DNA of 28,155 nucleotides from a virus, in IMG/VR virus record IMGVR_UViG_3300042542_005743, positions 1 through 28,155 of that record, one strand, 5' to 3'. Positions 1-6,079 of the stretch are shown piece after piece. Positions within the stretch are counted from its first letter, which is position 1. The number at the start of each line of letters is the position of its first letter. The notes under the pieces were generated by a model, which saw only the letters and a list, made by a program, of their open reading frames with translations, did not search any database and was not told the origin of the DNA. The position numbers and the translations under genes were made by a program.

Positions 1-1
1 T

Positions 2-916
2 AAAGTCACAGTATTTGCGGGAGAATCAGGCGCTGGCAAGAGTTATATTTGTTCTGGTAATGTGATTCGAAATGCACAAGCTCAGGGCATTTTTGTGGTG
101 CTGGTTGACAGCGAAAATGCACTAGACCAGAGCTGGCTGGAAGCATTGGGTGTGGATACTGGTGAGGATAAGCTGCTCAAGCTCAACATCGCAATGATCG
201 ACGACGTGGCTAAAACCATTAGCACGTTTATGAAAGACTACAAGAGCATGTCAGCCAGTGAAGACAAACCCAGAGTATTGTTTGTTATTGACAGCTTGGG
301 TATGTTACTAACTGCCACTGACGTTGATCAGTTTGATAAGGGTGAAATGAAGGGTGACATGGGTCGCAAACCCAAAGCTCTTACTGCATTGGTGCGTAAC
401 TGCGTTAACATGTTCGGTAGCCACAACGTGGGACTACTGGCCACAAATCACACCTACGCCAGTCAGGACATGTTTGACCCTGATGACAAGATCAGCGGTG
501 GACAGGGATTTATCTACGCTAGTTCCATTGTGGTGGCTATGCGCAAACTCAAACTCAAAGAGGACGAGGACGGAGTTAAAACCACAGACGTACTGGGCAT
601 CAGAGCAGCTTGCAAAGTAATGAAGACTCGTTATAACAAGCCTTTTGAAACAGTACAGATCAAGATTCCCTACAGCACTGGTATGAGTTTGCACAGTGGT
701 ATGACAGATCTTCTGGAAAGAAAAGGACTGTTAACCAAGGACGGTAATCGCTTGCTTTACAAGTTTTCCAACGGCGAGGAAACTCGTGCGTTTCGGAAGG
801 TTTACGAAACCAATGATAACAACATCTGGGAAAACATTGTCCAAGATCTGGTGCAAAATCCAGACAAGTTGAGACAAAATCGCTTAACGGAAGGAGACAA
901 GGCTGATGCAGAGTGA
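2..916 (+). CDS. uvsX: UvsX, RecA-like recombinase (5' end outside window)
   Basis: Strand-exchange recombinase of the T4 UvsX/RecA family, which coats single-stranded DNA for recombination-dependent replication and repair. The frame is open from base 2. The Walker A motif GESGAGKS lies at 20-43, so the gene starts upstream of the window and a GTG at 62 is not the true start. Further on are VDSENALD, the Walker B region VLFVIDSLG, and the segment LLATNHTY followed by GGQGF, which match the RecA-fold core and the DNA-binding loop region. The C-terminus is charged. Its stop overlaps the next gene by 11 bases, and a UvsY-like gene follows, as expected for a recombination operon. Confidence 0.95.
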   Translation, partial: KVTVFAGESGAGKSYICSGNVIRNAQAQGIFVVLVDSENALDQSWLEALGVDTGEDKLLKLNIAMIDDVAKTISTFMKDYKSMSASEDKPRVLFVIDSLGMLLTATDVDQFDKGEMKGDMGRKPKALTALVRNCVNMFGSHNVGLLATNHTYASQDMFDPDDKISGGQGFIYASSIVVAMRKLKLKEDEDGVKTTDVLGIRAACKVMKTRYNKPFETVQIKIPYSTGMSLHSGMTDLLERKGLLTKDGNRLLYKFSNGEETRAFRKVYETNDNNIWENIVQDLVQNPDKLRQNRLTEGDKADAE

Positions 917-1163
917 TCACGCAGAGTTGGCTGCAGAACTATGGAGAAACTTACTGGATTATATCCCAGCACGTGACAGGTCAGATGCGGCTGAACAAAT
1001 GATTATTGCCTGCCGCCGTTTGGAATTTACAGACGACGATCTGGAAAGTTTAGCTGATTATGATCGTTATCTAGCCGAAGCAGTGGCACTGGAAGCTGAA
1101 GAACAGGAAGAACTGGATGATGACCTGGATTCAGATGACGATTACGAAGACGACAGGTACTGA
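906..1163 (+). CDS. Small acidic protein between uvsX and uvsY-like gene
   Basis: An 85-residue protein of unknown function. The first half is predicted helical (LAAELWRNLLDYIPARDRSDAAEQ). The last 25 residues are almost entirely Asp and Glu, ending DDDYEDDRY. Its ATG lies inside the end of uvsX and its stop overlaps the ATG of the next gene (TGATG), so it is translationally coupled on both sides. Acidic tails of this kind can mimic DNA or bind basic partners such as recombination proteins; that is inference only. Confidence 0.75.
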   Translation: MQSDHAELAAELWRNLLDYIPARDRSDAAEQMIIACRRLEFTDDDLESLADYDRYLAEAVALEAEEQEELDDDLDSDDDYEDDRY

Positions 1164-1615
1164 TGTGGTACAGTAAAGTTATTCAGGACATAACGGTGCT
1201 GCCAGATTTTCTGGAATTTTACAGATCCGAATTGGCGCAAGCCAAACTGGAGATCGCCATTAAGGGCAATCTGGAAAAACATCTGGCAGCACTGCCAGGA
1301 ATCACTGAGCATAGATTCAATCAGTTACAGGAGATCGAAGCTGTGCTTAACTACCTTAACATTCAGTTGAGAAAGATTCGCCGCAAGCATTTTCAGAACT
1401 ACTTGGAAAAGTATGCCAAGGCTTTGAGTAGCCGTGATGCTGAAAAATATGCTGACGGAGAACAAGAAGTTGTTGAGTATGAAGAAATAGTGAATGAAGT
1501 GGCGCTGGTTCGTAACCAATATTTGGGAATAATCAAAGCATTAGAATCCAAAAATTGGACACTCAGTAACATAGTGAAATTGAGAGTATCGGGATTAGAA
1601 GACGCGAGCATATAA
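1163..1615 (+). CDS. uvsY: UvsY-like recombination mediator
   Basis: A 150-residue, mostly helical, charged protein directly downstream of uvsX. The segment LSSRDAEKYADGEQEV followed by an EV..VRNQYLGI..ALE.K.WTLSNI..LR pattern resembles UvsY-type mediators, which load UvsX on SSB-coated single strands. T4 UvsY is 137 residues, a similar length. The assignment rests on position, size and this helical pattern rather than a catalytic motif, so it is tentative. It starts at an ATG overlapping the previous stop by one base. Confidence 0.5.
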   Translation: MWYSKVIQDITVLPDFLEFYRSELAQAKLEIAIKGNLEKHLAALPGITEHRFNQLQEIEAVLNYLNIQLRKIRRKHFQNYLEKYAKALSSRDAEKYADGEQEVVEYEEIVNEVALVRNQYLGIIKALESKNWTLSNIVKLRVSGLEDASI

Positions 1616-1619
1616 CAAA

Positions 1620-2168
1620 ATGAACACAAACAAACAAAACAACAGACCCAAATGCATTCTTTGCGATAAACCGTCGGTGAAAATCAGCACCAACAAAAAC
1701 ACCAAGCACACCACTTGGCGTAAGTATTGCAGCGCCCACCACAATCAGATCACTGCAGCCAAGCATGGTCTAAAAAGCATAGCTCACATCACAGCAATGA
1801 GAGCTGGGTTTGGAGATGTCACTAGTCACCGAAACAGCAGTCACCCATCACGAAAGTACCGTAAAGATTATTGTGAAAATCGTGATGGTAGATTGGGATT
1901 TGTTTGCACTTATAACACAAGTCTTCCTCCCATTAGAGGAATCGAGTACCATGGGTTCCTGGATGTGGATCACATCAACGGGAATCCAGATGACAATAGA
2001 CCAGAAAATTTGCAAACTCTGTGCAAATGTTGCCATGCGTATAAAACCTTGCTCAATAATGATTCTGTGACTCCGGGTAGAAAAACCATCAAGAACTTTA
2101 AAATGAACAATCCAAATTTTCGAACTTCATTTAAAGTTGACATTGTGGTAAACGAAGTGTATCCTTAA
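1620..2168 (+). CDS. Free-standing HNH endonuclease with zinc-finger region
   Basis: A 182-residue HNH nuclease. The N-terminus has a CxxC pair (C12, C15) followed by C37 and H40/H41, a likely zinc site. The HNH core is at about residues 114-142: LDVDHINGNPDDNRPENLQ followed by CKCCHAYK, with D117/H118, N130 and the metal-binding cysteines 135 and 138. This form is common in phage homing-type endonucleases. It sits between the recombination genes and a set of small genes, only 4 bases after the uvsY-like stop, and looks like an inserted selfish gene. Target unknown. Confidence 0.88.
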   Translation: MNTNKQNNRPKCILCDKPSVKISTNKNTKHTTWRKYCSAHHNQITAAKHGLKSIAHITAMRAGFGDVTSHRNSSHPSRKYRKDYCENRDGRLGFVCTYNTSLPPIRGIEYHGFLDVDHINGNPDDNRPENLQTLCKCCHAYKTLLNNDSVTPGRKTIKNFKMNNPNFRTSFKVDIVVNEVYP

Positions 2169-2185
2169 ATAAAGGAGCACACAGG

Positions 2186-2545
2186 ATGAAATCAAATTTT
2201 TTCTGGATCGGTTATTGTGAGACCACTTTTAGGATTTGGGGTGTGATACCGCTAGAACGGTCTCCAGTGAACAAAGAGATGTTTATGGTAGAAAATAAAC
2301 GAGGGGCCATCCAATGGAAATCTCACTACATGATTACCCGCTACGCAACCATCTCGGGCAAAGTCAGTAAAAAGCTAGAGATCAAGTTCCACGACCAGTC
2401 AGATATCATTGATGCAGTTTGCCGTCGAACTAGCAAAGGCTACATGCCTGTTGACCTTCGTAAGCTACACAATGTCCATTTTTTCTTTCCAAATTTTAAA
2501 AAGAATCTAAAAGAAGCTGCTGCTTTAGCCCTCAACAAAGGATAA
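2186..2545 (+). CDS. WGR-like small protein, paralogue 1
   Basis: A 119-residue protein, first of three tandem relatives. It shares with the next gene the pattern WIG(Y/W)C, a ...VW..(x)LER... strand, ITRYATI.G, (I/L)..K.F.D, KGY.P(V/I)D, P.F...L..AA and a C-terminal KG. The order (W..x.LE, then WGR or an equivalent, then KGY) resembles the WGR domain found in PARPs and some bacterial proteins, though here the WGR tripeptide is degraded (ISGK). An AAAGGAG ribosome site lies at 2171-2177. Function unknown; WGR domains are often linked to nucleic-acid binding. Confidence 0.75.
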   Translation: MKSNFFWIGYCETTFRIWGVIPLERSPVNKEMFMVENKRGAIQWKSHYMITRYATISGKVSKKLEIKFHDQSDIIDAVCRRTSKGYMPVDLRKLHNVHFFFPNFKKNLKEAAALALNKG

Positions 2546-2551
2546 AACACA

Positions 2552-2848
2552 ATGAAATTGGATGCTTGGATTGGTTGGTGCAAAGAAGGCACCAGCGATA
2601 AAGTTTGGGTTTTGCTGGTGCTGGAACGTAATCGCTGGAATGGCATCACACGTTACGCTACAATCTGGGGCCGGCGCGGCAGTCGTTTGCAAAGCAAGAT
2701 CTTTGAAGACTGTAACTGCCAGCGAGCCATCGACGCAAAGATCCGCAAAGGATACAAACCAATTGACAAGCAACAGTTGGACACTGTGTATCCTGAGTTT
2801 GAACAGGATTTGGAAAAGGCTGCATTTTGGGCCATGCTCAAAGGATAA
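2552..2848 (+). CDS. WGR-like small protein, paralogue 2
   Basis: A 98-residue protein and the clearest WGR-like member of the three: ITRYATIWGRRGSRLQSK contains an intact WGR, followed by A.DAKIRKGYKPID, the usual end of that domain. It is an obvious tandem duplicate of the preceding gene, which ends six bases upstream, with shared start (WIGWC) and end (AA.WAMLKG). A nucleic-acid or protein contact module is plausible by family, but no enzyme domain is attached. Confidence 0.78.
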   Translation: MKLDAWIGWCKEGTSDKVWVLLVLERNRWNGITRYATIWGRRGSRLQSKIFEDCNCQRAIDAKIRKGYKPIDKQQLDTVYPEFEQDLEKAAFWAMLKG

Positions 2849-2850
2849 TC

Positions 2851-3159
2851 ATGCACATTAATGACACAGTAATGGTTCGCATCAACCCCGATACGCCTGA
2901 CAAATACATAAAAATTTGGGCATTGCAAGCTCTGCGAAATTACACCTATCGAATTTATTGGGGTATACTCGATAAATCGATTGATTCCACTGTGGTACAT
3001 ACGTTTCGGTCCGGCGACCGTTACAAGCTCAGGCAAAAGTTGAATAATAAACATCAAAATGGATACATAGAGATTGATAGATTGCACTCTCTGTTTCAAC
3101 CAGTCACTACTCAGTTGGATCAACACGATTTTTGGCTGAAACTAACTGATAGCTATTGA
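2851..3159 (+). CDS. WGR-like small protein, paralogue 3 (divergent)
   Basis: A 102-residue protein starting at the ATG at 2851, two bases after the previous stop, with AAGGA just upstream; a TTG 24 bases earlier would overlap the previous gene and lacks support. It keeps the family outline: IKIWALQAL strand, YRIYWGIL in place of WGR, and NGYIEID in place of KGY.PID. The C-terminal part (SLFQPVTTQLDQHDFW) has diverged. Function unknown. Confidence 0.7.
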   Translation: MHINDTVMVRINPDTPDKYIKIWALQALRNYTYRIYWGILDKSIDSTVVHTFRSGDRYKLRQKLNNKHQNGYIEIDRLHSLFQPVTTQLDQHDFWLKLTDSY

Positions 3160-3167
3160 GTTAAGAA

Positions 3168-3407
3168 ATGAATAACCCACTGCCAAATTTACATCGACTG
3201 TGCAACGCTCAGGACGATTTTGAAAACATCTATCAACCTAAGAATATGAATAAATTTCAGGAATGGCTGGCAGAAACATGGGGGTTAGAATACATCCCCA
3301 AAAATAATTTTATTGGTGATGACTGGGAGTTTGTCATCTTAGATGAAGCCAAATACACTTTCTTTTTACTAAGGTATTCAGACACATGGAAAAAAGTACA
3401 CGAATAA
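3168..3407 (+). CDS. Small 'LCYAQ/DKYIFF' family protein, paralogue 1
   Basis: A 79-residue protein, first of three relatives in this stretch. Family pattern: LHRLCNAQ, then FQEWL..TWG(L/V).Y(I/L)P, an aromatic patch, then (I/L)(D/L)E.KY.FF.L.Y near the C-terminus. Many Trp, Phe and Tyr residues are at conserved places, suggesting a small folded beta domain. No known function. Its 3' end overlaps the next gene by 22 bases. Confidence 0.7.
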   Translation: MNNPLPNLHRLCNAQDDFENIYQPKNMNKFQEWLAETWGLEYIPKNNFIGDDWEFVILDEAKYTFFLLRYSDTWKKVHE

Positions 3408-3568
3408 ATTTCAAATCCAATCTAATGGACACCGTAAACATGGTCCGCTGGTGTGTCCAAAATTTTGGGCCACCAGGCTTGGGTCGTTGGAGAATTAACA
3501 CTGACGAATTTGTTTTTGTTTTTTGGAATCCTGAGCAGGCAACTTTGTTTGCGCTAAGGTGGGTATAA
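3386..3568 (+). CDS. Small Trp/Phe-rich conserved phage protein
   Basis: A 60-residue protein: a short basic N-terminus, then MVRWCVQNFGPPGLGRW, an EFVFVFW strand and a final ATLFALRWV. This W..FG..G..RW...F.F......FALRW outline is seen in small phage proteins, but no function is known to me. It overlaps the gene before by 22 bases and its TAA overlaps the next ATG (TAATG). Confidence 0.65.
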   Translation: MEKSTRINFKSNLMDTVNMVRWCVQNFGPPGLGRWRINTDEFVFVFWNPEQATLFALRWV

Positions 3569-3795
3569 TGAAACGTGAATCCTTACAAAAAAGTGACGAG
3601 CTTGTTCGACTCTGCTATGCTGAAAAAGAATTTTGCCAAATGCAAAAATGGGACCTTAACCTTTTCCAAGCGTGGTTACAAGCAGTATGGGGTGTAGAAT
3701 ATTTACCAGGTGATTTGTTTGGTGAATTTACTATCAGCATAATTGATGAAGACAAATACATTTTCTTTTTGTTAAAATACCCAGATCAGTACTGA
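3568..3795 (+). CDS. Small 'LCYAQ/DKYIFF' family protein, paralogue 2
   Basis: A 75-residue protein. I chose the ATG at 3568, which overlaps the previous stop and has AAGGTGGG upstream; a GTG at 3559 is the alternative. It matches its neighbours at LVRLCYAEKEF, FQAWLQAVWGVEYLP and IIDEDKYIFFLLKYP. No known function. Transcription of the next paralogue restarts from a separate promoter just downstream. Confidence 0.72.
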   Translation: MKRESLQKSDELVRLCYAEKEFCQMQKWDLNLFQAWLQAVWGVEYLPGDLFGEFTISIIDEDKYIFFLLKYPDQY

Positions 3796-3806
3796 ACTGA
3801 AAATAG

Positions 3807-3835
3807 TTGACACACTGCTGATCATTTGCTAGTAT
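3807..3835 (+). promoter_or_regulatory. Sigma70-type promoter placing the RNA start at the next ATG
   Basis: TTGACA at 3807-3812, a 17-base gap, then TAGTAT at 3830-3835. The expected start is about 3842, the A of the ATG. There is no ribosome site between promoter and gene, so the mRNA is predicted to be leaderless. Confidence 0.75.
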
Positions 3836-3841
3836 ATAAAC

Positions 3842-4081
3842 ATGGACGAAGATCAATACAGCGAAGATTTACACCGTTTATGTTATGCTCAACGAGAGAT
3901 CGAAAAAATCAATCCAGTCTGGAATCTAGATCAATTTCAGCAGTGGCTCAATGACAATTGGGGTGTCCATTGGTTGGAACAAGCTGAGTTTCCGGGCCCA
4001 TATATCCAGGTATTGGATCAGGACAAATATATCTTTTTTGTACTAAAATTCCCCTCGCACTATACAGACGAACTTGATTGA
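3842..4081 (+). CDS. Small 'LCYAQ/DKYIFF' family protein, paralogue 3
   Basis: A 79-residue protein with LHRLCYAQREIEKI, FQQWLNDNWGVHWL and VLDQDKYIFFVLKFP, lining up with the genes at 3168 and 3568. It has its own strong promoter immediately upstream and no Shine-Dalgarno sequence. Its stop codon lies inside the -35 element of the next promoter. Function unknown. Confidence 0.75.
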   Translation: MDEDQYSEDLHRLCYAQREIEKINPVWNLDQFQQWLNDNWGVHWLEQAEFPGPYIQVLDQDKYIFFVLKFPSHYTDELD

Positions 4082-4106
4082 TTTTGATCAGCTGACCTGC
4101 TACAAT
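4078..4106 (+). promoter_or_regulatory. Sigma70-type promoter with RNA start at the ATG
   Basis: TTGATT at 4078-4083, a 17-base gap, TACAAT at 4101-4106. The expected start is 4113, which is the A of the next ATG: a second predicted leaderless transcript. Confidence 0.72.
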
Positions 4107-4112
4107 AGAAAC

Positions 4113-4376
4113 ATGAGCAAAAAAGAGTTTGAACAACTCGAAAAAATTGAAACGCTGTTGGCGGACTTTTTGAATCGTGCGGGTGACCCAGATGAGCAGC
4201 TGATTTCTGACGCTTTGGACCAAGTGATTCAACTGGTAGAGTCAACCCGTTCACAACAAAAAGAGCTTGAATCTCGCTTGCAATTGCTAAATGAAGCACG
4301 TTGGGCGGCTAACCCGGATCGCATGGGTGGTCAGTTTACGGCTGACGAAATCCTCAATAGCAGCCAATGGCGCTAG
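4113..4376 (+). CDS. Small charged, helical hypothetical protein
   Basis: An 87-residue protein. Residues 1-65 look like helices with a coiled-coil tendency (FEQLEKIETLLADFL, then STRSQQKELESRLQLL). The end reads ARWAANPDRMGGQFTADEIL. I chose the ATG at 4113 because a good promoter would start RNA there; a TTG at 4074 would overlap the previous gene and lies upstream of that promoter. Not recognised. Confidence 0.65.
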   Translation: MSKKEFEQLEKIETLLADFLNRAGDPDEQLISDALDQVIQLVESTRSQQKELESRLQLLNEARWAANPDRMGGQFTADEILNSSQWR

Positions 4377-4410
4377 GTTGTTGAAAACAAACAACTTAAA
4401 ATTTTTGCAT
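4375..4410 (+). terminator. Possible weak terminator hairpin
   Basis: GGTTGTT and AACAACT can pair around a GAAAACA loop (4375-4397), followed by an A/T-rich tract with TTTTT. The stem is A/U-rich, so it would be weak. It separates the small-gene cluster from the ATPase promoter. Confidence 0.35.
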
Positions 4411-4415
4411 TTTGG

Positions 4416-4444
4416 TTGACGACAAGCTAACCGCTTGCTAGACT
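4416..4444 (+). promoter_or_regulatory. Sigma70-type promoter of the AAA+ ATPase gene
   Basis: TTGACG at 4416-4421, 17 bases, TAGACT at 4439-4444. The predicted start near 4451 leaves a 41-base leader with AAAAGGA at 4469-4475 as ribosome site, unlike the leaderless promoters nearby. Confidence 0.7.
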
Positions 4445-4491
4445 AAAAGAGTAGTAGAAAACACAACACAAAAGGACACACAGAGCACACA

Positions 4492-5493
4492 ATGAAGAAC
4501 AAGATTCAAGTTCGGGTTATTGACGGCGACTACAAGGGTGAACAGGTTCACAATTCCGTTTTTACCATGTTTGAAGATTGCCGCCAAGAAGGTGGTTACA
4601 TTGTGGTTAATGGCACTCGTTGGAATCGTGGCAAGGTCCGCGTTCGCGTCAACAACATGGAAATCCTGAACCCAGGAGTTGCGTCTTCGGTTTGCGCTGA
4701 TGAAACTGCTGCTCCGGTAATTGAAGAGACGGACGAGGAAATCCTGACCCGTTTGAAGGACCGATTTGAAATCCTGGATGAGATGAGCCGTGCAGCTATT
4801 GGTGGTGACATTCGGGCGCTGATTGTGCAGGGCCCTCCTGGAGTTGGCAAGAGCCATGGTGTTACTTCTGAACTGGAGAAAGCCAACTTGTTCACTGAAA
4901 TTGCTGGTCTTCCTCCCAAGTACGAAGTGGTCAAAGGTTTCATGACTCCGATTTCCTTGTACTGCAAACTGTACACCCACAGTGACCCGGGTCATGTGCT
5001 GGTTTTTGATGACTGTGATAGCATCCTGGAAGACGAAGAGAGCCTGAATGTGCTCAAAGCGGCGCTGGACAGCGGCAAGAGCCGTCGGGTGTATTGGGGT
5101 TCGGACAGCAAGATGCTGCAACGTGAGGGCGTTCCCAACAGCTTCGACTTCAAAGGCACTGTGATTTTCATCACCAACCAGAAGCTGGACAGTCAGCGCA
5201 ACTCCAAGCGCACCGCGCACTTGAGCGCCCTGCAGAGCCGCTGCCACTTCCTGGACCTCAAGATGAACAGTGTTCGTGAGTGCCTGATCTGGATCCGCCA
5301 CGTGATCACCAGCGGCAAGATGCTGGAACAGTACGGGCTGAACGAGAAGAAGGCCAACGAAGTTGTGGACTTCATGTACGAGAATCAGGACCGGTTGCGT
5401 GAACTGAGCTTGCGCATGGCGATCAAGATTGCGGACCTGGCCAAGATCAGCAGCCGGTGGCAGATGCTGGCCCGCGAGACCTGCATGCGGTAA
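4492..5493 (+). CDS. AAA+ family ATPase
   Basis: A 333-residue P-loop ATPase. Residues 1-60 form a separate N-terminal region (KIQVRVIDGDYKGEQV, then VNGTRWNRGKVRV) that looks like a small beta domain. The ATPase core follows: Walker A GPPGVGKS at 114-121, Walker B VLVFDDCD at 169-176, a sensor-1 strand VIFITNQK, then an arginine-bearing helical region. Such ATPases occur in T4-like phages, but the remodelled target is not known to me. The gene is single, with its own promoter, leader and a strong terminator. Its second half is richer in G/C-ending codons than its neighbours, which fits high expression or separate origin. Confidence 0.88.
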   Translation: MKNKIQVRVIDGDYKGEQVHNSVFTMFEDCRQEGGYIVVNGTRWNRGKVRVRVNNMEILNPGVASSVCADETAAPVIEETDEEILTRLKDRFEILDEMSRAAIGGDIRALIVQGPPGVGKSHGVTSELEKANLFTEIAGLPPKYEVVKGFMTPISLYCKLYTHSDPGHVLVFDDCDSILEDEESLNVLKAALDSGKSRRVYWGSDSKMLQREGVPNSFDFKGTVIFITNQKLDSQRNSKRTAHLSALQSRCHFLDLKMNSVRECLIWIRHVITSGKMLEQYGLNEKKANEVVDFMYENQDRLRELSLRMAIKIADLAKISSRWQMLARETCMR

Positions 5494-5522
5494 GCAGGCT
5501 CTGATAGGAGCGGATGGAAGTG

Positions 5523-5555
5523 ATGGGCTAGGGTTTTAACCCTAGCCCATTTTTT
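5523..5555 (+). terminator. Strong rho-independent terminator
   Basis: A perfect 13-base inverted repeat, ATGGGCTAGGGTT (5523-5535) and AACCCTAGCCCAT (5538-5550), with a two-base loop, followed by a run of T to 5555. It ends the ATPase transcript. The T run flows directly into the late promoter of the next gene. Confidence 0.95.
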
Positions 5556-5562
5556 ATAAATA
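5555..5562 (+). promoter_or_regulatory. T4-type late promoter
   Basis: An exact TATAAATA, the T4 late-promoter consensus, fused to the terminator's T tract. It ends six bases before the ATG at 5568, so the late RNA would start at or next to the start codon. Confidence 0.75.
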
Positions 5563-5567
5563 CTTGC

Positions 5568-5798
5568 ATGGACCAGAATCTCAGATTGGGTTTGGCGTTT
5601 AGCCAAACAGGAGAACCAGTGATAGTGATAGGGCACGGTGAAAATTTTGCCGTGTGGAATCAAAACCAAGTACTGTTGATCTATGATGCTGACCAGGGAG
5701 ATGTGGTGGGACCTTTAAGTGCCGGTTCAGTTTGGGACGCTATACTCCTTTTTTCCAACTGGAACTCTTGCAATATAGACGAAAAACTGCTACAATAA
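5568..5798 (+). CDS. Small hypothetical late protein
   Basis: A 76-residue protein with alternating strands (EPVIVIGHGENFAVWN, QVLLIYDADQGDVVGPLSAGSVWDAI), probably a small beta-rich fold. No known family. It starts right after a late promoter with no ribosome site. Its 3' end contains the -35 and -10 boxes of the next gene. Confidence 0.65.
   Translation: MDQNLRLGLAFSQTGEPVIVIGHGENFAVWNQNQVLLIYDADQGDVVGPLSAGSVWDAILLFSNWNSCNIDEKLLQ
5768..5796 (+). promoter_or_regulatory. Sigma70-type promoter of the cytochrome gene
   Basis: TTGCAA at 5768-5773, 17 bases, TACAAT at 5791-5796, inside the end of the previous gene. The predicted start is 5802-5803, at the ATG itself: a leaderless transcript. 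Confidence 0.7.
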
Positions 5799-5801
5799 AT
5801 T

Positions 5802-6077
5802 ATGCTTAAACCTACTCTTTTTATCACAGTTTCTTTTTTAGTGGTGATGGGAACCGCACTCAGAGTCACTGGCTCAAATCAAAATTCTGAACCCAAAGGG
5901 TATCAGCTCGCCAGTTGCTTCAAGTGCCATGATGGGTTCAAGGACCCAGCCGTGCTGGCCACCAAGCAGGCCGAAGCAATCAGCCGAGTTCAGTCTGGCA
6001 AGATGCCCCCAGGAGTTACTTTGACTGAAGCTGAAAAATCCAGTCTAATCAAACAAATACAACAGTCTTCTCGTTAA
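5802..6077 (+). CDS. Predicted monohaem c-type cytochrome
   Basis: A 91-residue protein. Residues 4-20 are a hydrophobic segment (LFITVSFLVVMGTAL) acting as signal peptide or membrane anchor. The mature part carries the haem-binding motif CFKCH (C39, C42, H43) and downstream GKMPPG, where M68 is placed as the second axial iron ligand, as in small class I cytochromes c. By family it would be exported, receive covalent haem from host maturation proteins, and carry electrons at the periplasmic face of the membrane. It stands between phage genes with a sigma70-type, apparently leaderless promoter, so expression early in infection is likely. The mature size of about 70 residues is small for the family. 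Confidence 0.85.
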   Translation: MLKPTLFITVSFLVVMGTALRVTGSNQNSEPKGYQLASCFKCHDGFKDPAVLATKQAEAISRVQSGKMPPGVTLTEAEKSSLIKQIQQSSR

Positions 6078-6079
6078 TC

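Noticed and set aside
2164-2171. CTTAAATA before the first WGR-like gene as a late promoter
   Set aside because: RNA starting there would lose most of the AAAGGAG ribosome site of the next gene, and the element is formed by the stop codon and the A-rich ribosome site; probably chance.
4438-5301. Long open frame on the minus strand opposite the AAA+ gene (287 codons)
   Set aside because: It is antisense to a gene with intact Walker motifs, promoter and terminator; it has no ribosome site or family motif and is explained by the codon use of the plus-strand gene.
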